From Hominisplanchenecus_A murintestinalis (lineage in GTDB: Bacteria > Bacillota > Clostridia > Lachnospirales > Lachnospiraceae), in contig NZ_CALPCM010000005.1 of the NCBI RefSeq assembly GCF_943193015.1, positions 1-64,000 of the forward strand: a stretch of DNA of 64,000 nucleotides. Direction: 5' to 3'. This document shows positions 39,408-48,123 of this stretch, piece after piece. Positions within the stretch are counted from its first letter, which is position 1, and each line of letters opens with the position of its first letter. The translations under genes were made by a program, and so were the position numbers. Under the pieces are notes generated by a model. That model searched no databases. It was not told the origin of the DNA and was given only the letters and a program-made list of their open reading frames with translations.

Positions 39408-40901
39408 ATGATAAAAGAACTGTATGAAAATATCTGCCGGGATGAGGATATGCGGGCAAATCTGGCAGCGTTAAAAAAGGAAATTAAGAGTGAAAATGGA
39501 AAACGCGCTTTTGCATATCTCTTAGCCGGGGATTACTCTAAGATAGGAGAACTACTGCGGCACAAGGATGCAAAGGTGAGAAAAAATGCCGCATTAATCT
39601 TAGGGGAAATGGAATGTGAGGATATGCTTCCGGTTTTGTGGCAGGGATACCAGGCGGAGCAGCAGTTTTTTGTCCGTCCGTCTTATGTAAAGGCGATGGC
39701 GTCATATGACTGCCGGCCATACCTTCAGGAACTGCAAAAGCGCAGGGATTTTCTAATGGAGAACTTGGTTTCGGAGGAGACGGAGAAACATGTGCGTGAA
39801 GAACTGGCCGGACTGCGTGTGCTCCTTGCCGGGTATGAAAGGGAGGAAGGACATGTGTTTACCGGAGTGATGCGGGAAACGGATGTGATTCTGCTCACCA
39901 ACCGGGCATACAGGGAAATCACTAGGGAGCAGCTAAAGGAAGAACATACGGCACTCTTTGCCGGAGGCGTCCGGGTGCGGACGCAGGATGTAGAGGGGCT
40001 TTTTCATATCCGCACCTGGACAGAAATGCTTTTTCCCATTCGGGGAGCTGCACTTCTCTCGGAGAATCCGTCAGAAGCGGCAGATGTGCTGGCAAAGTCG
40101 GGGCTTTTGCCGTTTTTGGAGAGCTGCCATAAGGGAGAAGGGACTTTTTATTTCCGGGCAGAGGTGCGCGGGAATATGGAGAGAAATGAAAAGACAGCAT
40201 TTATTAAAAAATTTTCCCAAGCTTTCGAGAAGGCTTCCGGCCGGAAATTTATGAATTCAGTTTCGGATTATGAAATGGAACTGCGCATTCTTCAGCGCAA
40301 AGACGGGGGATTTCTGCCCTTGCTGAAACTTTATACATTAAAAGATAAAAGGTTTTCCTATCGAAAGCAGGTATTGTCTGCGTCTATCCATCCGGCAAAC
40401 GCAGCACTGGTGACGGCTCTGCTGAAACCCTATCTGAAAGAAGGAGCTCAGGTACTTGACCCATTCTGCGGCGTAGGAACTATGCTGATTGAGCGCGCTC
40501 GGGTGCTGAAGGCGGGATATATGTACGGTGTCGATATCTATGCGAATGCAATTGAGAAAGCGCGTGTAAATGCAGAAGCGGCGGAAGTTGACATTAATTT
40601 TATTACCCGTGATTTCTTTGATTTTCATCACAAATATTTGTTTGATGAGATTATTACAAATATGCCCACAGTTACCGGAACGAAGAGCAAGGGAGAAATT
40701 ATGGAATTGTATGAAAGATTTCTTCATAAGGCGCCGGGAATGCTGGCGGTGGGAGGTATTATGGCAATCTATACTACAGAAGAAGGCATTTTGCAGCGCT
40801 GCCTGAAAAAATGTGATTTTATAAAACTTCTGAAACGGTGGACGGTGAGAGAAAAGGAAGGTAGTGTATTATATGTATTGCAGCTGGAGAATGAAAGATA
40901 A
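39408..40901 (+). CDS. HEAT-repeat/RNA methyltransferase fusion (UPF0020-like)
   Basis: A 497-residue protein. Residues about 1-120 form HEAT-like helices (LLRHKDAKVRKNAALILGEME). The middle (150-280) is likely a THUMP-type RNA-binding region, and the C-terminal 200 residues are a class I SAM methyltransferase with LDPFCGVGTMLIERA as motif I (about 350) and ITNMPT at the catalytic loop where N-P-P-[FY] is usual in base N-methylases. The fold matches the TrmN/Trm14/UPF0020 group that modifies tRNA or rRNA guanine. Target and activity are inferred, and the NMPT change leaves base specificity uncertain. It abuts the amidase upstream. Confidence 0.75.
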   Translation: MIKELYENICRDEDMRANLAALKKEIKSENGKRAFAYLLAGDYSKIGELLRHKDAKVRKNAALILGEMECEDMLPVLWQGYQAEQQFFVRPSYVKAMASYDCRPYLQELQKRRDFLMENLVSEETEKHVREELAGLRVLLAGYEREEGHVFTGVMRETDVILLTNRAYREITREQLKEEHTALFAGGVRVRTQDVEGLFHIRTWTEMLFPIRGAALLSENPSEAADVLAKSGLLPFLESCHKGEGTFYFRAEVRGNMERNEKTAFIKKFSQAFEKASGRKFMNSVSDYEMELRILQRKDGGFLPLLKLYTLKDKRFSYRKQVLSASIHPANAALVTALLKPYLKEGAQVLDPFCGVGTMLIERARVLKAGYMYGVDIYANAIEKARVNAEAAEVDINFITRDFFDFHHKYLFDEIITNMPTVTGTKSKGEIMELYERFLHKAPGMLAVGGIMAIYTTEEGILQRCLKKCDFIKLLKRWTVREKEGSVLYVLQLENER

Positions 40902-41037
40902 ATAGCATTTTTAGGGATTATATTTTATAAACTCTAAAATAGCAAAAGGATATATAACCTCTCTTTTTTGTGCAGAAATTAAGAGGAAAAAATAAAAGTA
41001 ATATTATATACTGGAATTCATCGGGAGGACTTATATC

Positions 41038-41889
41038 ATGGAATGGATTGAAAGATTAAATGATGCAATCGGTTATATCGAAGAACATTTGACAGATGAA
41101 ATTGATTATGGGCAGCTTGGACGTATTGCCTGCTGCTCGTCCTATCACTTTCAGAGAATGTTTGCTTACATGGCAGGTATTCCTTTGTCTGAATATATCC
41201 GTAGAAGAAGAATGTCACTTGCTGCTGTAGATTTGCAGGGGAATAGTATGAAAATCATTGATGTTGCAGGTAAGTATGGTTACAATTCCCCTACTTCATT
41301 TAACAGAGCTTTTCAGTCTGTTCATGGAATTGCGCCGTCTGCTGTAAAAAGCGAGGGCATATCTGTAAAATCTTTCCCGCCTCTTACATTTAAAATCACA
41401 GTCAAAGGAGTGGAAGAAATGAATTATCGGATTGAAACAAAAGAAGCGTTCCGTATCGTAGGAGTATCCGTACCGCTGTATAAGGAGATTGAAAAGAACT
41501 TTACAGTTATTCCCCAAAAATGGCAGGAAATATCTGAAAACGGAACATTACAGAGATTGGCTGGCATGATGGATACACCGCCTATGGGTGTGCTTGGTGT
41601 CAGCATCTGTAACGATGCGGAGCAGTGGAGATATTATATTGCCGTAGCTACTTCACAACCACAGGAGGATCTGGAAGAATATCTTGTGCCGGCAGCTACC
41701 TGGGCGGTATTCTCCGGTCAGGGTACAAACCAGTCTATTCAGGAATTGGAACAGCGCATTGTGACAGAATGGCTGCCAACTTCAGGTTACGAGTATGGCA
41801 ATGCCGCCGATGTAGAAGTTTATTTAAATCCTGACCCGCAAAATGCACAATATGAAGTATGGATACCTGTAGTAAAAAAAATAGTCTGA
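41038..41889 (+). CDS. AraC-family regulator with GyrI-like effector domain
   Basis: A 283-residue transcription factor. Two helix-turn-helix units at the N-terminus (about 1-105: IDYGQLGRIACCSSYHFQRMF, IIDVAGKYGYNSPTSFNRAFQ) are typical of AraC/XylS DNA binding. The remainder (about 115-283) is a GyrI-like small-molecule-binding domain (YRIETKEAFRIVGVSVPL, FSGQGTNQSIQELEQRI, VEVYLNPDPQNAQYEVWIPV), similar to Rob/BmrR effector domains. It likely responds to a hydrophobic or drug-like ligand. GGGAGGA lies ahead of the ATG. Its target is not evident. Confidence 0.9.
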   Translation: MEWIERLNDAIGYIEEHLTDEIDYGQLGRIACCSSYHFQRMFAYMAGIPLSEYIRRRRMSLAAVDLQGNSMKIIDVAGKYGYNSPTSFNRAFQSVHGIAPSAVKSEGISVKSFPPLTFKITVKGVEEMNYRIETKEAFRIVGVSVPLYKEIEKNFTVIPQKWQEISENGTLQRLAGMMDTPPMGVLGVSICNDAEQWRYYIAVATSQPQEDLEEYLVPAATWAVFSGQGTNQSIQELEQRIVTEWLPTSGYEYGNAADVEVYLNPDPQNAQYEVWIPVVKKIV

Positions 41890-41908
41890 CGCGATGTAAA
41901 GTTTTGCC

Positions 41909-41937
41909 TTGCAATGTGCAGGAAAATAGTGTAAGAT
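41909..41937 (+). promoter_or_regulatory. Promoter of the ZTP-purO-purH unit
   Basis: TTGCAA (41909-41914), 17 bases, TAAGAT (41932-41937), directly before the aptamer. Confidence 0.55.
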
Positions 41938-41942
41938 GAGCG

Positions 41943-42056
41943 TAAGCTGTACGACTGGCGGATTCGTAGGAGCACCTACAGGGAGTACAGTGTGAAGATG
42001 ATGCCGACCGCCTGGGCGACCACTTGAACGATGCAAGGGTCCTCAGGCGGTTTTTT
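41943..42056 (+). promoter_or_regulatory. ZTP (pfl) riboswitch with overlapping terminator
   Basis: The aptamer hallmarks ACGACTGGCG (41951-41960), CTACAGGGAG (about 41976-41985) and CCGACCGCCTGGGC (42004-42017) are in order. The terminator arms ACCGCCTG (42007-42014) and CAGGCGGT (42044-42051) with TTTTTT share the last aptamer helix. ZTP/ZMP binding would hold that strand in the aptamer and allow read-through into purO and the AICAR transformylase gene. Both encode enzymes that use or derive from ZMP. Confidence 0.93.
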
Positions 42057-42088
42057 GATTATACTTTTATCAAGAAAGGGGAAAATCT

Positions 42089-42802
42089 ATGGAAAAAATG
42101 TCACTGGAGCTGGAGTTAAAGGGGAATGCTTACCCGGGAAGAGGGATCGTAATCGGTAAATCGGCGGATGGTACGAAAGCAGTTACTGCCTATTTTATTA
42201 TGGGAAGAAGCGAGAATAGCCGCAACCGGGTGTTCGTGGAGGACGGGGATGGCATCCGTACCCAGGCATTTGATCCGTCGAAGCTGACAGACCCGAGCCT
42301 TATCATTTACGCGCCGGTGCGTGTTCTGGGAAATAAAACGATTGTAACTAACGGCGACCAGACGGATACGATTTACGAAGGCATGGACAAGCAGCTGACG
42401 TTTGAGCAGTGTCTCCGGACGAGGGAGTTTGAGCCGGACGCACCGAACTACACTCCCAGGATTTCAGGAATTATGCATCTGGAAGGCGGCGGTTACAATT
42501 ATGCTATGTCTATCCTGAAGAGCAGCAACGGCAACCCGGATTCCTGCCACCGTTATACGTTTGCCTATGAAGCTCCTGTGAACGGTGAAGGACATTTTAT
42601 CCACACATACATGTGCGACGGAAATCCGCTTCCCAGCTTTGAGGGTGAGCCGAAGCTTGTGGAGATTCCGGACGACATGGATGCGTTTACGGAAATGCTC
42701 TGGAACAGCTTGAATGCGGAGAATAAGGTATCCCTGTTTGTGCGGTATATTGACATCGCTACCGGAAATTATGAAACAAGAATCGTAAATAAAAATCAGT
42801 AG
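42089..42802 (+). CDS. purO: IMP cyclohydrolase, PurO type
   Basis: The enzyme closes FAICAR to IMP, the last step of purine synthesis. The 237-residue chain matches the stand-alone archaeal-type PurO family rather than the PurH N-terminal domain: GNAYPGRGIVIGKS, YFIMGRSENSRNR, NGDQTDTIYEGM and TPRISGIMHLEGGGYNYAMSI (in pieces). Its partner transformylase follows 12 bases later, and the ZTP riboswitch precedes both, so they are one unit. Organisms with this split carry no PurH cyclohydrolase domain in the partner, consistent with the next gene. Confidence 0.92.
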   Translation: MEKMSLELELKGNAYPGRGIVIGKSADGTKAVTAYFIMGRSENSRNRVFVEDGDGIRTQAFDPSKLTDPSLIIYAPVRVLGNKTIVTNGDQTDTIYEGMDKQLTFEQCLRTREFEPDAPNYTPRISGIMHLEGGGYNYAMSILKSSNGNPDSCHRYTFAYEAPVNGEGHFIHTYMCDGNPLPSFEGEPKLVEIPDDMDAFTEMLWNSLNAENKVSLFVRYIDIATGNYETRIVNKNQ

Positions 42803-42814
42803 GAGGAAAGTGCT

Positions 42815-43993
42815 ATGAAAGAACTGCAGTTAAAATACGGATGTAATCCGAACCAGAAACCGTCCAGGATTTACATGGGAAACGGAAATGAGCTGCCGAT
42901 TAAGGTATTGATGGGAAAACCGGGGTACATTAATTTTTTGGATGCCTTTAACGGCTGGCAGCTGGTGCGCGAGTTGAAAGAAGCCACAGGGCTTCCGGCA
43001 GCAACTTCCTTTAAGCATGTTTCTCCGGCAGGAGCGGCAATCGGCCTGCCTCTGACGGAAACTTTAGCAAAGATTTACTGGGTAGATGATATGGGAGAGT
43101 TATCCCCGCTGGCATGTGCTTATGCCAGGGCGAGAGGCGCAGACAGAATGTCCTCCTTTGGCGATTTTGTGGCGCTGTCTGATGTGTGCGATAAGGATAC
43201 GGCAAGCCTGATTAAGCGGGAGGTATCAGATGGCGTGATAGCTCCGGGCTACACAGAAGAAGCGCTGGAAATCCTGGCGCAGAAGAAAAATGGGAACTAT
43301 AACGTTATCCAGATTGACGAAAACTATCGGCCAGACCCGATTGAGCATAAGGAAGTGTTTGGGATTACCTTTGAGCAGGGACGGCAGGAGCTTCCAATCA
43401 ATGATGAGCTGCTCTCGAATATCGTGACAGAGAATAAAGAACTTCCGGCAGAAGCCGTACGCGATATGAAAATTGCCCTGATTACCCTGAAATATACGCA
43501 GTCAAATTCCGTATGTTTTGTAAAGGACGGACAGGCCATCGGCATCGGCGCAGGGCAGCAATCCAGGGTGCATTGTACACGCCTGGCAGGACAGAAAGCA
43601 GATAACTGGCTTCTGCGCCAGTGCCCGAAGGTGATGAACCTTCCGTTTGTTGACGGTATCCGCCGCGCGGACAGGGATAATGCAATTGACGTCTATATAG
43701 GCGAAGAATATATGGACGTGCTGGCAGACGGCGCATGGCAGAAGATCTTCAAAGAAAAACCGGAGATATTTACCCGTGAAGAGAAGAGGGAATGGCTTGA
43801 TCAGATGACGGGCGTAACCCTTGGTTCCGACGCATTCTTCCCATTCAGCGATAATATCGAGAGGGCGAAGAAGAGCGGCGTGACATACATCGCAGAGCCG
43901 GGCGGTTCCGTGCGGGATGATGCGGTCATCGAGTGCTGCAACAAGTATCAGATGGTGATGGCGTTTACGGGAATCCGTCTGTTCCATCATTGA
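42815..43993 (+). CDS. AICAR transformylase (stand-alone PurH C-terminal domain)
   Basis: The protein transfers a formyl group from 10-formyl-THF to AICAR, giving FAICAR for PurO. The 392-residue chain is only the transformylase part of PurH: LKYGCNPNQKPSRIYMG, FKHVSPAGAAIGLPL (the Lys-His pair), IALITLKYTQSNSVCFV, IGAGQQSRVHCTRLAG and SDAFFPFSDN. There is no N-terminal cyclohydrolase; that job is done by PurO. Order and riboswitch support one operon. A strong hairpin follows. Confidence 0.93.
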   Translation: MKELQLKYGCNPNQKPSRIYMGNGNELPIKVLMGKPGYINFLDAFNGWQLVRELKEATGLPAATSFKHVSPAGAAIGLPLTETLAKIYWVDDMGELSPLACAYARARGADRMSSFGDFVALSDVCDKDTASLIKREVSDGVIAPGYTEEALEILAQKKNGNYNVIQIDENYRPDPIEHKEVFGITFEQGRQELPINDELLSNIVTENKELPAEAVRDMKIALITLKYTQSNSVCFVKDGQAIGIGAGQQSRVHCTRLAGQKADNWLLRQCPKVMNLPFVDGIRRADRDNAIDVYIGEEYMDVLADGAWQKIFKEKPEIFTREEKREWLDQMTGVTLGSDAFFPFSDNIERAKKSGVTYIAEPGGSVRDDAVIECCNKYQMVMAFTGIRLFHH

Positions 43994-44032
43994 GCAAGGG
44001 ATTTGGAAGTATATAGAATCGTATAATAGAAA

Positions 44033-44083
44033 GACGGTCAGTTAAGATGAGGATAGTATATCTCAACTGACCGTCACTTTTTA
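44033..44083 (+). terminator. Terminator of the purO/transformylase unit
   Basis: GACGGTCAGTT (44033-44043) pairs with AACTGACCGTC (44065-44075), followed by ACTTTTTATT. The AT-rich cassette begins after this. Confidence 0.85.
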
Positions 44084-44228
44084 TTATAAATAATAAAAAA
44101 ATAATTGAATAAATAATAAAAGTATGTTATGATAATTAAAATAAACAAAATGAGAGGTGATACCAGTGTTTCAGTATAATTATAAAAAGTTGGAAAAAGG
44201 CAAGTAAAAAGATAGGCGGATTTGAAGT

Positions 44229-45036
44229 ATGAAAAAAAGAGTTTCTATAATATTTAGGCATTATTCTTTTGGTATTATATTGTATTCCTGTAAATGCATC
44301 ATCTATTGTTAGTACGTCTTTGACAAAGTTGGACGCTGTAGAAGCCAAGTATAGTATGGAGACGGTGAGCAGTATCAATGTATATAAGGATATTTTGAAA
44401 GAGCGCCTTAATTCAGTGGAACTTTACTACGATTTATCGGAAAAAATGCCAAAAGAAGCATTAAAATTATTAGAGCCAATTGCTAATATTGAGAAGGCAG
44501 TTGAAGAACTAGACAATAACCGTATTCAAGTAACGTACACATTAAAATCTAAAAATCCTGTAGAGATTCAAAAATTTCAATCTGGAAATGTAGAGAGAAT
44601 ATATAATGTTACTTCATACTCATATATAATGAAAGCAAAAGAAAATACTGGAAGTGTAACAGAAGATTCGGCGCAGAGTGATATTACATTTAGGAATACA
44701 GCGTATTATAGTTATTATACAAGTAACAATTTTAGGGTATTAAAACTTACCAAAGGGAGTACAAAAATTACAAGGTTTGTAGAGACTAAACTTAGAAACT
44801 TGCAATTATCTGCAGTATGTAGTGGTACAGCAGAGGAAACGGCTGTATATAATGAAAAAAATAGTACTACAGTAGCGTCACCTAAAGTTGGCACTACATA
44901 TTCATTGAATACAGGATTTAAATATCATTACGTAACGACAGCTGCACTTATACAATATAAAGCACAGGTAACGTATTCACATGGAAATTCTTCTTATACG
45001 CCAAATAGTTATATTACATTGGGTACGATAGGATAA
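44229..45036 (+). pseudogene. AT-rich secreted protein of unknown function, frameshift in the signal peptide
   Basis: ATG at 44229 reads MKKRVSII, then runs out of frame to a stop. The +1-related frame encodes YLGIILLVLYCIPVNASS, the hydrophobic and cleavage part of the same signal peptide, and continues open to 45036 (about 250 residues: SIVSTSLTKLDAVEAKYSME, NVERIYNVTSYSYI, and a Ser/Thr/Tyr-rich beta tail). Removing one base near 44250 would join them. A TTG start at 44269 is the only other option. The body carries no recognised domain. Composition is clearly more AT-rich than its neighbours, suggesting recent transfer. A genuine frameshift or an assembly error cannot be told apart here. 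Confidence 0.6.
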
Positions 45037-45077
45037 TGGAATATTATATAGAACAGCATTCTGCTAAGGAGGCATCA

Positions 45078-45470
45078 ATGAAAAAATACAACGCATTCTT
45101 TTATTTGATTTTTATGTACGTAGTTTTTACGGGGGAATGTGTCTTCTATCATTATATGACAGGCAAAATAAATGAGGGTGCAGACATATCATTGCTATTA
45201 ACACGGAATGTTATGGAACTTGTATCTTATGTGGTAATGCTGCTGCTTTTCCTTTGTCTTTGCAATGCATCAAGGACTTTGAATATATTGAGAATTTTTT
45301 TGGAACTGCCGGGTATTGTGGTTGGTTTGACTGGAATCCTGATGTTTTTAGTTCCGGTAAAAACAAATTTTTTGACCCTGCACACTTATAAATGCGCATA
45401 TTTAGGGGCGTTGTTAATCAGCGAGAATATTTACCGTTTTTATACCCATGTGAGGGAAAAGTGGAGATGA
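45078..45470 (+). CDS. Four-helix membrane protein of unknown function
   Basis: A 130-residue hydrophobic protein (MKKYNAFFYLIFMYVVFTGE start) with about four membrane segments and a short basic tail. AAGGAGG precedes the ATG; a possible start at 45036 is displaced and has no site. It overlaps nothing and follows the frameshifted secreted protein by about 40 bases, with another membrane protein four bases after its stop. No family is recognised. The trio may be one exported system, such as a small secreted factor with two membrane partners; this is inference. Confidence 0.55.
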   Translation: MKKYNAFFYLIFMYVVFTGECVFYHYMTGKINEGADISLLLTRNVMELVSYVVMLLLFLCLCNASRTLNILRIFLELPGIVVGLTGILMFLVPVKTNFLTLHTYKCAYLGALLISENIYRFYTHVREKWR

Positions 45471-45474
45471 GAGA

Positions 45475-46023
45475 ATGAAAAAAGAGAGGGAGAAATATCC
45501 GTGGTATATTTATGTATTATCAGCACTTGTATTGCTTTTCGCGGCTGCCTGGTGCGGAAAGGGAATCTGGGATAAAAAGCATCCGGCTAATGAACAGTTC
45601 ATTCAGTCTATTTACAATCTTGACGCAGATGTTACGGCAGAAGATTTGATAAAAGATGGCTATCTGGATTTAACGGATGTACAGCCGGAAAAAAGCGAAC
45701 AGATAACCGACTTTTTTCACAAAGCCGCATCAGGCCAGGAGGCAGGGCTGAAAACGTTTACGCGTACATCTGAAGGAATCGTGGTTCGGGGGCTGTGGCG
45801 TGACAGGGCTTCTTCACTTCAGGAGATTCCTTATTTCTCTATTTATGTCTATCATTTGAAAAAGCAGAAGGACGAAAGTACCGGGCAATATTTCGACCCT
45901 CGCTGTTATGAGGTAGAGTCTCCGGATGGGATAACAGAAGTGTGGCTGAAAGATGTAATTACTACTCCGGCTACGATTGAATATGGCGACTATCTTTTAT
46001 ACCGTTACCGTACAGCACAGTGA
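45475..46023 (+). CDS. Anchored extracytoplasmic protein of unknown function
   Basis: A 182-residue protein with an N-terminal anchor (YPWYIYVLSALVLLFAAAW) and a roughly 150-residue outer domain rich in aromatic and charged residues (ANEQFIQSIYNLDADVT, YFSIYVYHLKKQKDE). The ATG is four bases after the previous stop, so the two membrane proteins are coupled. No named domain is recognised. A GC-rich hairpin at 46041-46072 ends the cassette. Confidence 0.55.
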   Translation: MKKEREKYPWYIYVLSALVLLFAAAWCGKGIWDKKHPANEQFIQSIYNLDADVTAEDLIKDGYLDLTDVQPEKSEQITDFFHKAASGQEAGLKTFTRTSEGIVVRGLWRDRASSLQEIPYFSIYVYHLKKQKDESTGQYFDPRCYEVESPDGITEVWLKDVITTPATIEYGDYLLYRYRTAQ

Positions 46024-46040
46024 AAAGGAAGCGCTGTTAA

Positions 46041-46072
46041 GAAAGGGGGAGCAGGAAACTGCGCCCCCTTTC
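46041..46072 (+). terminator. GC-rich hairpin ending the cassette
   Basis: GAAAGGGGG (46041-46049) pairs with CCCCCTTTC (46064-46072); inner GCAG/CTGC close a GAAA loop. There is no clear T tract, so it may be a bidirectional or structural end. Confidence 0.5.
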
Positions 46073-46128
46073 CTGCCGCCTAAAAATGTGGTAGGATAAG
46101 GAAAATAACATAGTGGCAGGAGGGAATC

Positions 46129-47943
46129 ATGGCAAAAACGAGGAAACGTGAGGAAGTAAAGAAGGAAGATACCTGGGCATTGGAGGATTTGTATGCGTCT
46201 GAGCAGCTTTTTGAGGAGGACTGCGGCAGGCTGGCGGGAATGATAGAGGAATTTCCAAAGTACAAAGGACGCCTAAAGGAGGGGAGCGGCGTGCTCCTGG
46301 AGATGCTGGAGGATTACAGCGGGATGAATAGGCTGTTTGAAAAGGTTTATGTATATGCGAACCAGAGACTCCACCAGGATATGGGGAATGCGGCAAGCCA
46401 GAAATCCGCGGCTTCTACAGAGGTATTGATGGATAAGATGAATGCTGCCGAATCCTATATGGTTCCTGAGATTTTAGGGCTTCCGGAGGAACTTTTGGCG
46501 GAATACTGCAGGGAAGAGCGGCGTCTGGAAAAATACCGGCATTTTTTAGATGAAATTTTCCGCCAGAAACCGCACACTCTGGACGAGCGGTCAGAGGAAA
46601 TTCTGGCGAAAGCTGGGGAACTGGCGAAAGCGTCTTCCAATGTATTTACTATGTTTAATAATGCGGATATTACGTTCCGCCCGGTGACGGATGAAAAAGG
46701 AAAGGAAGAGCCTCTCACGCAGGGGCGCTATACAGCTTATATGCAGAGCCCGGACAGGCGGGTGAGGAGGGAAGCGTTTGCGAATCTCTACCAAGGCTAC
46801 GCTGGATTTAAGAATACACTGGCAGCGCTTTATGAGGCAAATGCGAAAAAGACGGCATTTTATGCTAAAATGCGGAACTATGGTTCTTCACTGGAAGCGG
46901 CTCTGGACGACAGCGAAATTCCCGTGGCAGTGTATGACAGCCTGATTGACAGCGTACATGGGCATATGGAGCCGATGTACCGCTATATGCGCCTGCGGAA
47001 GAAAGTTCTGGGTGTGGAAGAGCTTCACATGTATGATGTGTATGTGCCGATGGTGCAGGAAGTAGATATGAAGGTTTCTTTTGAACGGGCGAAAGAGATC
47101 GTGAAAGAGGGGCTGGCGCCTTTGGGGAAAAGGTATCAGGCTCTGCTGCAGGAAGGCTTTGACAGCCGATGGATTGATATTTATGAAAATGAAAATAAGA
47201 GGACGGGGGCGTATTCCTGGGGCGCATACGGCACGCATCCTTATGTGCTGCTGAATTATCAGGAAAGCCTGAATGATGTCTTTACCCTGGCGCATGAAAT
47301 GGGCCATGCGCTCCATTCCTGGCATTCTGACCAGGAACAGGATTATATTTATGCCGGTTACCGGATTTTTGTCGCGGAAGTAGCGTCTACCTGCAACGAA
47401 GCCCTGCTGATTCGGCATATGATTGAAAATAGCAGGGATAAGCAGGAAAAGGCATATTTGATAAATTATTTTCTGGAGCAGTTCAGGACGACGTTATACC
47501 GCCAGACGATGTTTGCGGAATTTGAGAAGGTTACCCATGAAATTGTCGATGAGGGTGGCACGTTAAATGCAGAAACATTGTGCGGGATTTATCTTGATTT
47601 AAATAAGAAGTATTATGGGACGGACGTGGTATCAGATGAAGAAATCCAGTATGAATGGTCGAGGATTCCACATTTCTACAGGGCGTTTTATGTCTATCAG
47701 TATGCCACGGGATTTTCGGCGGCGATTGCCATCAGCAGCCGGATTCTGGCGGGAGAAGAAGGCGCGCTGGAAGGATATTTCGAGTTCCTGAAAGGGGGAA
47801 GCTCGAAGTCGCCGATTGAGCTGCTGCGGCTTGCAGGAGTGGATATGGCAGGGAAGGAGCCTGTGGAAGATGCGCTGGAAGTCTTTGAAGAGTATGTGGG
47901 GAAACTGGAAAAAATACTTGCCGGAGGACAGAGGGAAATTTAA
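46129..47943 (+). CDS. pepF: Oligoendopeptidase F (M3 metallopeptidase)
   Basis: A cytoplasmic zinc peptidase that trims short peptides. The 604-residue chain has the HExxH motif at H389-E390-H393 in LAHEMGHALHSWHSD; the downstream glutamate of the M3 family is in VAEVASTCNEALL. SYLGAY-type and C-terminal helices (SPIELLRLAGVDM) fit PepF. GGAGGGAATC precedes the ATG. Single gene between a hairpin and the nested palindrome at 47945. Confidence 0.94.
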   Translation: MAKTRKREEVKKEDTWALEDLYASEQLFEEDCGRLAGMIEEFPKYKGRLKEGSGVLLEMLEDYSGMNRLFEKVYVYANQRLHQDMGNAASQKSAASTEVLMDKMNAAESYMVPEILGLPEELLAEYCREERRLEKYRHFLDEIFRQKPHTLDERSEEILAKAGELAKASSNVFTMFNNADITFRPVTDEKGKEEPLTQGRYTAYMQSPDRRVRREAFANLYQGYAGFKNTLAALYEANAKKTAFYAKMRNYGSSLEAALDDSEIPVAVYDSLIDSVHGHMEPMYRYMRLRKKVLGVEELHMYDVYVPMVQEVDMKVSFERAKEIVKEGLAPLGKRYQALLQEGFDSRWIDIYENENKRTGAYSWGAYGTHPYVLLNYQESLNDVFTLAHEMGHALHSWHSDQEQDYIYAGYRIFVAEVASTCNEALLIRHMIENSRDKQEKAYLINYFLEQFRTTLYRQTMFAEFEKVTHEIVDEGGTLNAETLCGIYLDLNKKYYGTDVVSDEEIQYEWSRIPHFYRAFYVYQYATGFSAAIAISSRILAGEEGALEGYFEFLKGGSSKSPIELLRLAGVDMAGKEPVEDALEVFEEYVGKLEKILAGGQREI

Positions 47944-47944
47944 A

Positions 47945-48006
47945 GTAACCGTTCAGCCCAGGACTTTGCACTTGCTGCAAAGTCCGTGAAATAGCGTTGC
48001 GGTTAC
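47945..48006 (+). repeat. Nested inverted-repeat element
   Basis: Outer arms GTAACCG (47945-47951) and CGGTTAC (48000-48006) enclose inner arms GGACTTTGCA (47961-47970) and TGCAAAGTCC (47976-47985). The two-level dyad between pepF and tig has no T tract and encodes nothing. It may be a structured RNA element or a small palindromic repeat. Confidence 0.6.
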
Positions 48007-48123
48007 AATTTAAAGGCAAAAAGGGCTGGAATTTTGGAAAGGCCTGTGTTATACTCTTACAATGACTGTAAGTGTGGCAAGTTTAGTACTTTTCATATAA
48101 AATCAAGGAGGAAATGAAGAAGA

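Noticed and set aside
44166..44207. 13-codon GTG frame before the AT-rich cassette
   Set aside because: Too short and without conserved features, although a GAGAGGTG lies upstream.
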